From Bacillus sp. FJAT-45037 (GTDB lineage: Bacteria; Bacillota; Bacilli; Bacillales; Bacillaceae_D), in the NCBI RefSeq assembly GCF_002797325.1, contig NZ_KZ454938.1, forward strand, positions 2,864,267-2,928,266: 64,000 nucleotides of DNA, read 5' to 3'. Made by a program: the position numbers and the translations under genes. The notes under the pieces are model-generated. The model was not told the DNA's origin, did not search any database, and worked only from the letters and a program-made list of their open reading frames with translations. How positions within the stretch are numbered: position 1 is the first letter of the stretch; each line of letters opens with the position of its first letter. Shown here piece after piece: positions 49,998 through 58,756 of the stretch.

Positions 49998-50921
49998 TTA
50001 TTCTAACTCTAATCCCAGAACACGATAAGCTTCACGCATTGAATCATAGTCTGCGTCATCCGCCTCAACAAATAATGCTTCCATATATTTATCGTTCTCA
50101 CCAGTCACCGTGATACTTTCGATAATCTGTTGTTGGTTATCTAAAATGGCTTTTTGGATGGCTTCGACAAAGTCTTTTGGAAGCTCTGGACCTGCTACAA
50201 ATACATCATTTGGAAGTGGTGGTCCCTCTTCTAATAGACGATATTTTCCTTCACCATCTTCTTCTACTATTTGGTAATAATCTTTAATCCCTGTTGCAAG
50301 TACATCTACCTCATGGTTTTTAAATGCCTCAATGCGCGCACCGTCTAGTAACTGGATATTTACATCTCGATCTAAGTCAAAGCCTGCTTCTATTAGTATT
50401 TGACTTGGTCCAATATGACCACTAGTTGACCCTGCATCTTTCATTGCTATATTAGTTCCTTTAATATCTTCTAACGTTTCATATTCACTGTCTTCATGAA
50501 CAATTATGGCTGCACTATATTCAGAACGTTCGATTCCAACAATTGGTTCAGCACCAGGTACTACAGATTTAATTTGGGCATATTCAGAAGGCCCAGCGAG
50601 TAACATATCAACTTGATCAAATTCAAGAGCAGTCGCTCCAACCACACGATTTGTAACAGCAAAGAATTCAATCTCGACATCTAATACTTCTTCTAGTGCA
50701 TCTTTAAAAGGACCAAACTCACGCTGCAATTCTTCCATACCTTCTACTCCAGTATCTGCAAATCTTATCTTATCAGGCCAGTCAGATTGTTCATCTGCCG
50801 CGGGCTCCGTCGTTTCATTTCCTACTTCAACCTCTGTACTTGCTTCTTCTTCCGTTCCACAAGCTACAAGTGAGATACTTAATGCACAACCTACTAGCAA
50901 CCTAAAAATGTTTCGTTTCAT
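49998..50921 (-). CDS. phnD: Phosphonate-type ABC transporter binding lipoprotein
   Basis: Extracytoplasmic binding protein of 307 residues of the PhnD/PtxB family. Signal peptide with lipobox LVACG and an acidic linker. Family blocks include VDMLLAGPSEYAQIK, DIKGTNIAMKDAGSTSGHIGPSQILIEAG (ligand loop Ser/Thr/Ser) and HEVDVLATGIKDYYQIVE. The serine/threonine-rich SGHIGP loop binds the phosphonate group in relatives. First gene of the phn operon. No Pho-box was recognised upstream. Confidence 0.9.
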   Translation of the reverse strand: MKRNIFRLLVGCALSISLVACGTEEEASTEVEVGNETTEPAADEQSDWPDKIRFADTGVEGMEELQREFGPFKDALEEVLDVEIEFFAVTNRVVGATALEFDQVDMLLAGPSEYAQIKSVVPGAEPIVGIERSEYSAAIIVHEDSEYETLEDIKGTNIAMKDAGSTSGHIGPSQILIEAGFDLDRDVNIQLLDGARIEAFKNHEVDVLATGIKDYYQIVEEDGEGKYRLLEEGPPLPNDVFVAGPELPKDFVEAIQKAILDNQQQIIESITVTGENDKYMEALFVEADDADYDSMREAYRVLGLELE

Positions 50922-51099
50922 GTTGTTATTCCCCCGTTTTTTTACTTATTCATAATGATTATTGCGTGTTTTTTACACTTATAACGTTAACGCACAATTG
51001 TTAAGGCTAGGTTAATCTGATTTAAAGAAATGTAAAGGGGGGAATAAAGTATCCTTCACAATGCCTTACCTACAATCACCCTAGTTTATAAAATTTAAA

Positions 51100-51128
51100 A
51101 AGCGTTGAACCAAAATAGTTCAACGCTT
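51100..51128. terminator. Terminator of the glutamine synthetase paralogue
   Basis: Perfect 11-bp stem AAGCGTTGAAC / GTTCAACGCTT with a 7-nt loop, followed on the minus strand by TTTTAAATTTT. Confidence 0.85.
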
Positions 51129-51137
51129 CCCTACTTA

Positions 51138-52505
51138 TTAAAATTTCGCTTGATAAGCTGACACTTCCCAATCTGATACCGTCGTGCGGAAATCATCCCA
51201 CTCGCCACGTTTTAACTCAATGTATTCTTTGAAAGCATGTTCACCTAATGTATTACGACCAAGCTTTCCACTTTCAAAGAAGTCTAATGCCGATTCGAGA
51301 TTCGATGGTAAATTTTGAATGCCTCGTTCAAAGCATTCTTGACGTGTCATGCTAAAGATATCATCATTCACAGCCAGTGGCGCGATCAGCTCTCGTTCAA
51401 CTCCGTCAAGCCCAGCTGATGCAACAACCGCAAATGCAAAGTATGGGTTTGCCGATGGATCAGGGCAACGAATTTCAACACGTGTTCCTGCTCCACGAGT
51501 CGCCGGAATACGAATGAGTGCTGAACGATTTGATGCCGACCATGCGATATAACAAGGTGCTTCGTACCCTGGAACCAAACGCTTGTATGAGTTCACAAGC
51601 GGATTTGTGACAGCGACGAAATCCTTGACATTATCGAGTAAGCCTGCGATAAATTGGTATGCAATTTCTGAAAGGCCAAGCTCATCCCTTTCATCATAGA
51701 ATGCATTCTTCTGTTCTTCGAGATGGAATAGTGAGATGTTTGTGTGCATGCCACTTCCATTAGCTCCTGCTAAAGGCTTCGGCATAAATGTTGCGTGCAA
51801 ACCATGTTGCCCCGCTACCGTTTTAACAACCCACTTATACGTCGTCGCTGCATCAGCTGCCCCTAATACGTCTGCATATTTAAAGTTAATCTCGTGTTGT
51901 CCGATCGCTACTTCATGGTGAGAAGCTTCGATGGTAAAGCCCATTTTCTTTAATGCTTTATAAATCGCCAAACGAACTTTTTCTCCGTTATCTTTCGGCG
52001 ATGGTTCAAAGTATCCACCAACATCTTGTGTTTTCAAGGTCGGTTGACCATCTGCATCTGTTTCAAATAAGAAAAACTCTAGCTCAGGACCAACATTAAT
52101 CGAGTAGCCTTTATCCTCAGCTCGTTTCACTGTTTCTTTTAACACATTTCTCGGGTCGCCTTGAAAATCCGACCCACCAGGCTTTTTTACACTGCATAGA
52201 AATCTCGCTTCTGAGTACCCCTCTTCTTCCGTCCAAGGTAGCACTGCAAATGTCGTTAAATCTGGAGATAAATAAAGATCTGAATGGTTGATCGGTGTGA
52301 ACCCTGTAATCGATGAACCATCAAACATGACCTCTCCGTTTGCAGCCTGATCTAGTTGCTCAGCTGTAATCGTCACATGCTTTAACGTTCCTTCAATATC
52401 AACAAACTGCATATGAAGCAGTTCTACATTTTTTGTTTCTATAACTCCGCGAATCTCTTCTAATTGACTCTCTCTTGTCGTTACTGATACAGTTTCCATC
52501 CCCAT
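51138..52505 (-). CDS. glnA: Type I glutamine synthetase, paralogue outside glnRA
   Basis: ATP-dependent ligase making glutamine from glutamate and ammonium, 455 residues. GSI motifs are complete: MFDGSSITGF, GPELEFFLF, EASHHEVAIGQHEINFKYAD, FMPKPLAGANGSGMH, NRSALIRIPATR and VEIRCPDPSANPY. Compared with B. subtilis GlnA (from memory), the position of Arg62, needed for feedback inhibition and for contact with TnrA/GlnR, is proline here (ITGFTPINHSD versus IEGFVRIEESD), while the flap Glu is kept (LVPGYEAPCY). No glnR is adjacent. A perfect GlnR/TnrA box lies 76 bp upstream, suggesting nitrogen-starvation expression of a feedback-resistant enzyme (inference). Confidence 0.9.
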   Translation of the reverse strand: MGMETVSVTTRESQLEEIRGVIETKNVELLHMQFVDIEGTLKHVTITAEQLDQAANGEVMFDGSSITGFTPINHSDLYLSPDLTTFAVLPWTEEEGYSEARFLCSVKKPGGSDFQGDPRNVLKETVKRAEDKGYSINVGPELEFFLFETDADGQPTLKTQDVGGYFEPSPKDNGEKVRLAIYKALKKMGFTIEASHHEVAIGQHEINFKYADVLGAADAATTYKWVVKTVAGQHGLHATFMPKPLAGANGSGMHTNISLFHLEEQKNAFYDERDELGLSEIAYQFIAGLLDNVKDFVAVTNPLVNSYKRLVPGYEAPCYIAWSASNRSALIRIPATRGAGTRVEIRCPDPSANPYFAFAVVASAGLDGVERELIAPLAVNDDIFSMTRQECFERGIQNLPSNLESALDFFESGKLGRNTLGEHAFKEYIELKRGEWDDFRTTVSDWEVSAYQAKF

Positions 52506-52580
52506 CCACGTCCTTTTTCATAAAGTGTTTTCTCTGTTTTTTTATACTTTATGATAAAGAGTGAATTTTCGCAATACTCA

Positions 52581-52597
52581 TGTCAGATAATCTAACA
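52581..52597 (-). promoter_or_regulatory. GlnR/TnrA box upstream of the glutamine synthetase paralogue
   Basis: TGTCAGATAATCTAACA fits TGTNA-N7-TNACA at every fixed base, 76 bp before the start codon. With the amtB box it makes two perfect sites in the window. Confidence 0.75.
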
Positions 52598-52632
52598 TAG
52601 AATATCAGCTTACATCACATGAACAAAAAAAG

Positions 52633-52655
52633 GAGCTAGAGGAAATCTCTAGCTC
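52633..52655 (-). terminator. Terminator of the DinB-fold / dehydrogenase pair
   Basis: Perfect stem GAGCTAGAG / CTCTAGCTC with a 5-nt loop, followed on the minus strand by CTTTTTTTG. It lies ~145 bp past the DinB-fold gene stop; nothing else is seen in 52656-52801. Confidence 0.85.
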
Positions 52656-52801
52656 AAAAGAAAAAGGGTTAAGGGGGTAGTTCAATAAAACATTTGCTTA
52701 ATGGGTCACCTTTACTTTACCCATTTCAACAAGGTATGACAATAGCTTCTCCCCACTCTTCATAAGATCTCAACAGTCTTCACTTTCTCTTTACAAAAGA
52801 C

Positions 52802-53254
52802 TTATTTCGACAACCTCATTAATATACCAATCGTGTTCAAGTGCATCGCTTCATGAGCGGATGCAAACATGGCCAAATCACCAATCGTAGGCAGATTAAA
52901 GACAGTGGCAGCTGGTTCTTCGCTAAGGCGCCCACTTATGACACTTTCAAGCTTTGTAAGCTGACCTTCGAGCTCGGCTGTGATCTCTTCCATTGACGGT
53001 ACAGCATCGTCCCATTCAGCAGGACTAGTTCCTTTATCAAAGTAACGATCATACCCTTCTGGATAACTCGGTTCTAGTCCAAGCATTTGCACAGTCAGTC
53101 TATCTTGGATAACTAGAATATGGCCTGCATTCCAACGAATATTATTATTAAATCCATCAGGAATTTTATCTACTTGAGCATTATCCACCAATTTTAATGT
53201 CTTCAACGTAAATCTACGCCACGTATGCAACTGTCTAAAAACCTCTTTTTCCAT
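52802..53254 (-). CDS. DinB-superfamily four-helix protein
   Basis: A 150-residue protein of the DinB/YfiT-like fold, a four-helix bundle that usually binds a divalent metal through three histidines. NIRWNAGHILVIQD provides the first His, and the C-terminal ASAHEAMHLNTIGILMRL provides the other two, so the metal site looks intact. Many relatives are bacillithiol-dependent thiol transferases; that role is possible here and not proven. The gene starts 2 bp after the stop of the dehydrogenase gene. Confidence 0.83.
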   Translation of the reverse strand: MEKEVFRQLHTWRRFTLKTLKLVDNAQVDKIPDGFNNNIRWNAGHILVIQDRLTVQMLGLEPSYPEGYDRYFDKGTSPAEWDDAVPSMEEITAELEGQLTKLESVISGRLSEEPAATVFNLPTIGDLAMFASAHEAMHLNTIGILMRLSK

Positions 53255-53256
53255 AG

Positions 53257-54174
53257 TTATTCCTCCTCGTAGTAGTTCTCTTCACTCATCACTTCTTCAT
53301 ACAGGGCAATTAACGCTTGCGTGCCATCATTTTCTCTTCCTTGCTCCATCAACACATCATACATTTCCTTTGCTAGGGAAAGCCCTGGCGTTTCTAAGCC
53401 GAGCTCTTTGGCAGATTCGAGGGCAATCGTCATGTCTTTGACAAAATGTTTAATATAAAACCCCGGAGCATAATCTTCGTTGATCATCCTTGGAGCTAGA
53501 TGACTAAGCGACCAACTACCAGCAGCCCCGTTCCCGATGCTTTGTAACACTCGGTTCGGATCAAGCCCTGCTTTTTTGGCATAACTAATTGCTTCACAAA
53601 CGCCAATCATATTAGAGGCAATCGCTATTTGGTTCACCATCTTCGTGTATTGACCCATTCCAGCCGTACCTTGTAACACAACATTTTGTCCCATCGATTC
53701 AAAGATAGGCAACACACGCTGATAACTTTCCTCTTCCCCACCAACCATAATTGTTAAACGCGCCTCTTTCGCTCCTACGTCGCCACCAGATACTGGTGCA
53801 TCTAACACAGCGACATCTTTCTCTACACCAACTGCGGCTAACCTTCCCGCTAATTCAGGACTTGACGTTGACATATCGATTAAGACCGTACCAGGAAAAG
53901 AAGATTCTATGAGTCCCGCTTCCGCTAGATACACCTCTTCTACTTCATGTGGAAATCCTAAAATCGTAATCACAACATCCGACTGTCTAGCCACTTCTTT
54001 GATCGAGTCACACCAACGAACACCTTCATCTAGCAAGTCTTGTGCCTTTTCTTTCGTTCTTGTAAATACATTCAATGTATAGCCAGCCTTATGTAGGTTT
54101 CGCGCCATACTTTTCCCCATTACACCAAGACCAATAAATCCAACATTTAAATCAGTGAAACTCATTCCTAACAC
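53257..54174 (-). CDS. Beta-hydroxyacid dehydrogenase (3-hydroxyisobutyrate dehydrogenase family)
   Basis: NAD(P)-dependent dehydrogenase of 305 residues. The Rossmann loop is VGFIGLGVMGKSMARNL, followed by NVFTRTKEKA, where Arg favours NADP(H). The substrate motif is VLDAPVSGGDVGAKEARLTIMVGG, and the catalytic lysine lies in GMGQYTKMVNQIA. The substrate could be 3-hydroxyisobutyrate, tartronate semialdehyde, or succinic semialdehyde in the GLYR group. The start is GTG 54174 behind GAGAGG (ATG 54165 is an alternative). Cotranscribed with the DinB-fold gene. Confidence 0.87.
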   Translation of the reverse strand: MLGMSFTDLNVGFIGLGVMGKSMARNLHKAGYTLNVFTRTKEKAQDLLDEGVRWCDSIKEVARQSDVVITILGFPHEVEEVYLAEAGLIESSFPGTVLIDMSTSSPELAGRLAAVGVEKDVAVLDAPVSGGDVGAKEARLTIMVGGEEESYQRVLPIFESMGQNVVLQGTAGMGQYTKMVNQIAIASNMIGVCEAISYAKKAGLDPNRVLQSIGNGAAGSWSLSHLAPRMINEDYAPGFYIKHFVKDMTIALESAKELGLETPGLSLAKEMYDVLMEQGRENDGTQALIALYEEVMSEENYYEEE

Positions 54175-54287
54175 ACCAACCTCTCTTCATTCTATTTCTC
54201 TCTTTTTTTGCATTATCCTTTTAAATTCACTAAATTTATAATTTCCGGATCCAAAGAAGGAACAAAAATAATATTATATCCAGCAAA

Positions 54288-54316
54288 AAAGCCACCCTCG
54301 TTATGAGAATGGCTTT
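54288..54316 (-). terminator. Terminator of cshA
   Basis: AAAGCCA with CTC inner pairing to GAG and TGGCTTT, followed on the minus strand by TTTTTTGCTGG. It lies ~12 bp after the cshA stop. Confidence 0.8.
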
Positions 54317-54327
54317 GATCTATCGTA

Positions 54328-55839
54328 TTAAGCTTGTTTTGATTTACTACGGTATTGACCACCAGAACGGCTACCTTGGCTACTTGCACCACGGTTACGA
54401 TCATCTTTGCGGAATGTTCCACCTGGACGACGACGATCACCTTTACGGTCATCACGACGGGGTCCACCACCGCTACTACGGTACGGCTTGCCGCCACCTT
54501 GTGAACGATGCTTTTTAGCACGCAATGGTGCTTCACCAGTTAACTTCACTTCTGTCGTATCAGGCTCTTTTGTAAGGAGCTTTAACGCAGCAGCAAGTGC
54601 TGTTGTCGCATCTGTTTCTTGAAGAAGTTCTTTTGCAATCGCACGATAGGCATCAGACTTATCTTCTGTGATTAATGTACGAAGTTGTTCAATCGCAAGA
54701 CCTTGTTGACCTTTGATTGCTTCTTCGTATGAAGGAACTTCTTTACGAACCATTTTTTTCTTTGATACATTTTCAATTGCTTTAATATGATCTTTCTCTC
54801 TTGGTGTTGCGAATGTCACAGCTACACCTGATTTACCTGCACGACCTGTACGTCCAATACGGTGAACATAGCTCTCAGGATCTTGTGGTAAGTCAAAGTT
54901 GTATACATGCGTTACTCCGCTGATGTCTAATCCACGAGCTGCTACATCTGTTGCAACTAGAACGTCGATCATACCACCTTTAAATTTACGTAATACACTA
55001 TCACGTTTTGCTTGATTTAAGTCACCATGAATACCTTCAGCACGGAAACCACGTTTTGAAAGGGCTTCAGCAAGCTCATCAACACGACGCTTCGTACGAC
55101 CGAATACGATCGCAAGCTCTGGTCCGTGAATATCCATAAAACGACATAATGTATCAAACTTTTGACGCTCATTCACTTCTACATAAAGTTGCTCAATGTT
55201 TTCCATTGTAACTTCTGTTGATTTTACAGCAATTAACTTAGGCTCATTCATGAACTTTTGAGCAAGCTTTTCAATACGTTTAGGCATTGTTGCTGAGAAT
55301 AGAAGTGTTTGACGCTCTTTTGGTACTTCACTTAAGATTGTTTCGATATCTTCAATGAAGCCCATGTTTAGCATTTCATCTGCCTCATCAAGCACAACTG
55401 TCTCAACTTGTGCTAGACGAATCGTTTTACGACGCATATGGTCCATTAAACGACCTGGTGTCGCTACGACAACATGTGGTTTGTTTTTCAAGTCACGGAT
55501 TTGCTTACGCATATCTTGACCGCCGTAAACCGTCACGGTACGAACGCCTTTGAATTTACCAAATGCGAATAAAGACTCTGCAACTTGGTTTGCAAGTTCG
55601 CGAGTTGGTGCAAGAATTAGTGCTTGCACGTGGTCTTTATTAATGTCAATACGATGAATTAATGGTAAACCAAACGCACCAGTTTTACCTGTTCCAGTTT
55701 GTGCTTGACCAATAATATCTTTACCTTCTAATGCTGTTGGGATTGTTGCTTCTTGGATTGGTGTTGCATCCTCAAATCCTAATTGTGTTACTGCTCGAAC
55801 GACTTGATCGTTCAAACCAAAATCATAAAAAGTTGCCAA
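54328..55839 (-). CDS. cshA: DEAD-box RNA helicase CshA
   Basis: ATP-dependent RNA helicase of 503 residues linked to the degradosome, ribosome assembly and cold adaptation. Motifs in order: Q ([14 protein letters not shown]), I (AQTGTGKT), Ia (PTRELANQV), II (VLDEADEML), III (LFSATMP), V ([11 protein letters not shown]) and VI ([10 protein letters not shown]). The C-terminal ~70 residues are Arg/Gly/Asp-rich ([14 protein letters not shown]), an RNA-binding tail. The start is TTG at 55839, with AAAGGAG 9 nt upstream, giving LATFYDFGL; an ATG at 55917 gives an extra 26 residues not seen in CshA. The leader is ~240 nt. Confidence 0.94.
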   Translation of the reverse strand: MATFYDFGLNDQVVRAVTQLGFEDATPIQEATIPTALEGKDIIGQAQTGTGKTGAFGLPLIHRIDINKDHVQALILAPTRELANQVAESLFAFGKFKGVRTVTVYGGQDMRKQIRDLKNKPHVVVATPGRLMDHMRRKTIRLAQVETVVLDEADEMLNMGFIEDIETILSEVPKERQTLLFSATMPKRIEKLAQKFMNEPKLIAVKSTEVTMENIEQLYVEVNERQKFDTLCRFMDIHGPELAIVFGRTKRRVDELAEALSKRGFRAEGIHGDLNQAKRDSVLRKFKGGMIDVLVATDVAARGLDISGVTHVYNFDLPQDPESYVHRIGRTGRAGKSGVAVTFATPREKDHIKAIENVSKKKMVRKEVPSYEEAIKGQQGLAIEQLRTLITEDKSDAYRAIAKELLQETDATTALAAALKLLTKEPDTTEVKLTGEAPLRAKKHRSQGGGKPYRSSGGGPRRDDRKGDRRRPGGTFRKDDRNRGASSQGSRSGGQYRSKSKQA

Positions 55840-56087
55840 ATCAAAAATCTCCTTTATATTAACTGATTTTAGCGCCTTGTGAGCCGCGACACTGAAAGAT
55901 GTCACAAAAAGAGTCAAAAATAAACTCTCCCGGCTCCCATAAGCCTAACATCTTCTCAATTAGCTATTTTATACGTACGTAGAAAGACCATACCCCACAA
56001 CGATCGGAATATGGTCGTTATAAACAATGCTATGTGTCGCCTATTCCTAAAAGGTCGGCGCAAATTTCTTTTTGAAATACAAGTTTA
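55840..56087 (-). promoter_or_regulatory. Long 5' leader of cshA
   Basis: From the promoter at 56088-56116 the cshA mRNA would carry a ~240-nt untranslated leader. It includes short complementary segments (CGCGACACTGAAAGATGTCAC and a CGATCG-centred element) but no recognised riboswitch. A long leader is common for cold-shock-type RNA helicases and may mediate temperature or autoregulation (inference). Confidence 0.4.
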
Positions 56088-56116
56088 ATCATAGCACGTT
56101 CAACAAATAAAAGCAA
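56088..56116 (-). promoter_or_regulatory. Sigma-A promoter of cshA
   Basis: On the minus strand TTGCTT (56111-56116), 17 nt, TATGAT (56088-56093). It is the best promoter in the interval. Confidence 0.6.
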
Positions 56117-56187
56117 ACACAAAAACCAAAAGATGGATGAATACCACGGACCAGTCTAGATAAAACTTAGATAAATAAATAAAAGCA

Positions 56188-56208
56188 GCTCCCACATTTC
56201 TCGGGAGC
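56188..56208 (-). terminator. Terminator of malL
   Basis: GCTCCC / GGGAGC extended by an outer AG/CG region; on the minus strand it continues GCTTTTATTTATTT. It lies 20 bp after the malL stop. Confidence 0.75.
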
Positions 56209-56227
56209 CGTGTCTTACTTATCATTC

Positions 56228-57889
56228 TTATACTAAACGATACATTCTCGCTTCATACGGACGAAGCGCTGTTAATGTGCCTTCTTCTTTGTAGTTAGTT
56301 AGAAGAAGCTTGGAACCAGCCTTCACGTCTACAGTAGAAAGATCGACTTCTGCAACGGTATCAAACATATTGACGACAACGAGTACTTTCTCAGGTTCTA
56401 ACGTGCGTGTGTATGCATAGACTTGCTCATCACTTTCTAACACTAGATCATATTGGCCATAAACCAAGGCATCCGAGGATTTACGTAGCTTAATCATCTC
56501 TTTATAATAATTCAAAATCGAGTCTTTTTCATTTTCTTGTCTTGCTACATTAATATCAACAAAGTTAGGGTTTACGCCCAGCCAAGTACTTTCGGATGTT
56601 GAAAACCCAGCATTTATTGAAGCATCCCACTGCATCGGTGTACGTGAGTTATCACGGCCTTGCTCCCAAATGATTTGCATAATCTTATCATGTGAACGGC
56701 CTTTAGCTGTTTCAATACGATAGTAGTTCTGCATCGACACATCATCATACTCTTCAATTGTTTCAAATCGTACATTCGTCATTCCGATTTCTTGACCTTG
56801 GTAGATAAACGGTGTTCCTTGCATAAAGAAGAACATTGTCCCTAGCGCCTTGGCGCTTTCCAACCAATATTCTTTGTCATTGCCCCATGTTGATACACTG
56901 CGGGGTTGATCATGATTTTCTAGGAATAAGGCATTCCAGCCACGACTCTCGAGACCCTTTTGCCATTTCGTTAACGTTGTTTTTAAAGAAAGCAAATCAA
57001 GCGTACCACCAGTTTCTTTGCCCCATAAGCCCAAGTGCTCAAATTGGAAGATCATATTGAATGCGCCGTTCTCTTCTCCAACCCATCCATCTGCTTGATC
57101 AAGCTTTACACCGTTGGCTTCACCAACTGTCATCACGTCGAACTTAGCTAGTGTTTCTTCCTTCATTTCTTGTAAAAACTTATGAATACCCGGACGATTC
57201 ATATGCCCTTCAAAAGATGGTACGTAATCAAGGCTTTTGGGATTCGGAAGATCAACTAGCCCATCAATCTTCTTAATATGAGAAATTGCATCGACACGGA
57301 AACCGTCAATCCCTTTGTCCATCCACCAGTTCATCATGTCGTATAACGCTGTGCGGACTTCATCATTCTCCCAATTTAAATCTGGTTGTTTCGTCGAGAA
57401 GATATGCATATAGTATTGCTTTGTCACTTCATCATACTCCCAAGCCGGTCCATTAAAGATCGACTCCCAGTTGTTTGGCTCGCTTCCATCTTCACTTGGA
57501 TCGCGCCAGATATACCAATCGCGCTTTGGATTATTTTTAGATGAACGCGACTCGACAAACCACGGATGCTCATCTGATGTATGGTTAATGACCAAGTCAA
57601 TGATTAATTTCATCCCACGACTATGGACTTCTTTTAGTAATTGATCGAAATCAGCCATATTGCCGAAGTCATCCATAATATCTTGATAATCACTAATATC
57701 GTATCCGTTATCATCATTTGGAGAGCGATACATCGGACAAATCCAAATGACATCGATGCCCAAACTTTTAATATAATCGAGCTTCTTAATCATTCCTTGT
57801 AAGTCACCAATTCCGTCACCATTCGAGTCCATAAAACTTCTCGGATACACTTGATACGCAACTGCTTCTTTCCACCATTGCTTCTTCAT
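56228..57889 (-). CDS. malL: Oligo-1,6-glucosidase (GH13 alpha-glucosidase)
   Basis: Cytoplasmic hydrolase of 553 residues releasing glucose from isomalto-oligosaccharides or related disaccharides. GH13 regions: DLVINHTSDEHPWF (I), GFRVDAISHIKK (II, nucleophile Asp), MTVGEANGV (III, acid/base Glu) and FLENHDQPRSVS (IV). The QPDLNWEN segment and Val in GFRVDAIS are those of oligo-1,6-glucosidases; sucrose or trehalose-6-phosphate preference cannot be excluded. ATG 57889 has GGAGG 8 nt upstream. Two LacI-type palindromes and a cre-like site precede it. Confidence 0.9.
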   Translation of the reverse strand: MKKQWWKEAVAYQVYPRSFMDSNGDGIGDLQGMIKKLDYIKSLGIDVIWICPMYRSPNDDNGYDISDYQDIMDDFGNMADFDQLLKEVHSRGMKLIIDLVINHTSDEHPWFVESRSSKNNPKRDWYIWRDPSEDGSEPNNWESIFNGPAWEYDEVTKQYYMHIFSTKQPDLNWENDEVRTALYDMMNWWMDKGIDGFRVDAISHIKKIDGLVDLPNPKSLDYVPSFEGHMNRPGIHKFLQEMKEETLAKFDVMTVGEANGVKLDQADGWVGEENGAFNMIFQFEHLGLWGKETGGTLDLLSLKTTLTKWQKGLESRGWNALFLENHDQPRSVSTWGNDKEYWLESAKALGTMFFFMQGTPFIYQGQEIGMTNVRFETIEEYDDVSMQNYYRIETAKGRSHDKIMQIIWEQGRDNSRTPMQWDASINAGFSTSESTWLGVNPNFVDINVARQENEKDSILNYYKEMIKLRKSSDALVYGQYDLVLESDEQVYAYTRTLEPEKVLVVVNMFDTVAEVDLSTVDVKAGSKLLLTNYKEEGTLTALRPYEARMYRLV

Positions 57890-57920
57890 AATCTCATCCT
57901 CCACCTTACCTAATATAGAA

Positions 57921-57934
57921 ATAAACCGTTTTCA
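57921..57934 (-). promoter_or_regulatory. cre-like site in the malL leader
   Basis: On the minus strand TGAAAACGGTTTAT, matching the left arm and centre of cre with the last two bases off. It lies ~32 nt before the start codon, where CcpA could act as a roadblock. Confidence 0.4.
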
Positions 57935-58014
57935 TTATTTGATACCAGAAATAGAGATGCACAAAGTCACCATTAGCATTCCCCATCACTCTATAAGTAA
58001 ACTCACCCAATAGA

Positions 58015-58024
58015 CAAACGTTTG
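58015..58024. promoter_or_regulatory. LacI-family operator-like palindrome 1 (malL upstream)
   Basis: CAAACGTTTG, a perfect palindrome with the central CG typical of LacI/GalR regulators. The same core recurs 251 bp upstream (58266-58277). Confidence 0.5.
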
Positions 58025-58265
58025 CACGTCGTCTTTGCCTAACTATTATAAAACGAAAAATAAAAAGATACAATGCTTTCCTTTCAAATGACTAATGACT
58101 GTCCCCTCTTTTTTTAACCATTCACTTTCCTCAGCATTGTTTTCACCTTAATAAAACATTAAAACCGAATGGCTATAAGCGTTTTACTCTTCCCTTCGAC
58201 AAAAGAATTAGTCTTTTGCAGATAAACGCTTGCATAAGAAAAAACTTTTTCTAAAAGACAAATGC

Positions 58266-58277
58266 GCAAACGTTTGC
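58266..58277. promoter_or_regulatory. LacI-family operator-like palindrome 2 (malL upstream)
   Basis: GCAAACGTTTGC, a perfect 12-bp palindrome. With the copy at 58015-58024 it may form a looped operator pair for a maltose/isomaltose repressor; no repressor gene is in the window. Confidence 0.5.
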
Positions 58278-58384
58278 CTTATTTGTTGTACTCAACCCTT
58301 TTAAAAACACATTCTGAAAACGATTTACTTGAAAATGACCAATTGGAAGTCTCGAAGGCTTGTCCACGAGGAAGTATTAATTAA

Positions 58385-58582
58385 TCAGACACCGATCCGA
58401 TCCACTTCTTTTCATGCCACTTAGGCTGGTGGGCAGATGCTGATGAGCCTGCAAAAAATCAAATTGAGCAGTTGATTAGTCATTCACCGAGAACAAAAGT
58501 AGCATCCTCTCGCGTCGTGTTTAACGGAGAGAACCGTCCAGTTGTTTCGGATCACTACGGTGTGGAGGTTACTATAATTTAA
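58385..58582 (+). pseudogene. Remnant of an endonuclease/exonuclease/phosphatase-family gene
   Basis: A frame of 65 codons with no start, opened by TAA at 58382-58384: HFFSCHLGWWADADEPAKNQ then IEQLISHS, followed directly by RVVFNGENRPVVSDHYGVEV and the stop. The first half matches the central strand of EEP hydrolases (HLGWW...EPFKNQ) and the second half the C-terminal active-site block (SDHYGV). About 60-70 residues that normally separate the two are absent. N-terminal half lost, interior deleted: a fossil next to the glucosidase. Confidence 0.78.
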
Positions 58583-58589
58583 GTTAAGA

Positions 58590-58735
58590 AGAGACTGGGA
58601 CATAAAGAAGTCTTTAACTGAGAATCTGAACAAGGCACAAAATTAGCGGAGTATATTTCAAGAGCGTCTTCATCGCACCCACTATTATTTGCTCGGATTC
58701 TTGTTAGTTAAATCACTTTCGTCTCAATCTCTCCT
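58590..58735 (+). repeat. Palindromic intergenic element (copy 2, shortened)
   Basis: Begins AGAGACTGGGACATAAAG and ends with the reverse complement of AGAGATTGAGACGAAAG-like sequence; internal TTTAACTGAGAATC, AACAAGGCACAAAATTAGCGG and TATATTTCAAGAGCG align in order with the 39575-39825 element read on its minus strand. The central ~100 bp of that copy is missing. It lies between the phosphatase fossil and the convergent phaC stop. Confidence 0.62.
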
Positions 58736-58756
58736 TTTAAATATGCCACCAGTGGT

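Noticed and set aside
54213-54536. 107-codon minus-strand frame at the end of cshA
   Set aside because: It is the out-of-frame reading of the Arg/Gly/Asp-rich cshA tail and runs through the terminator.
55839-55917. CshA start at the ATG 55917
   Set aside because: It adds 26 residues not seen in CshA proteins and has no ribosome site, while TTG 55839 sits 9 nt behind AAAGGAG.
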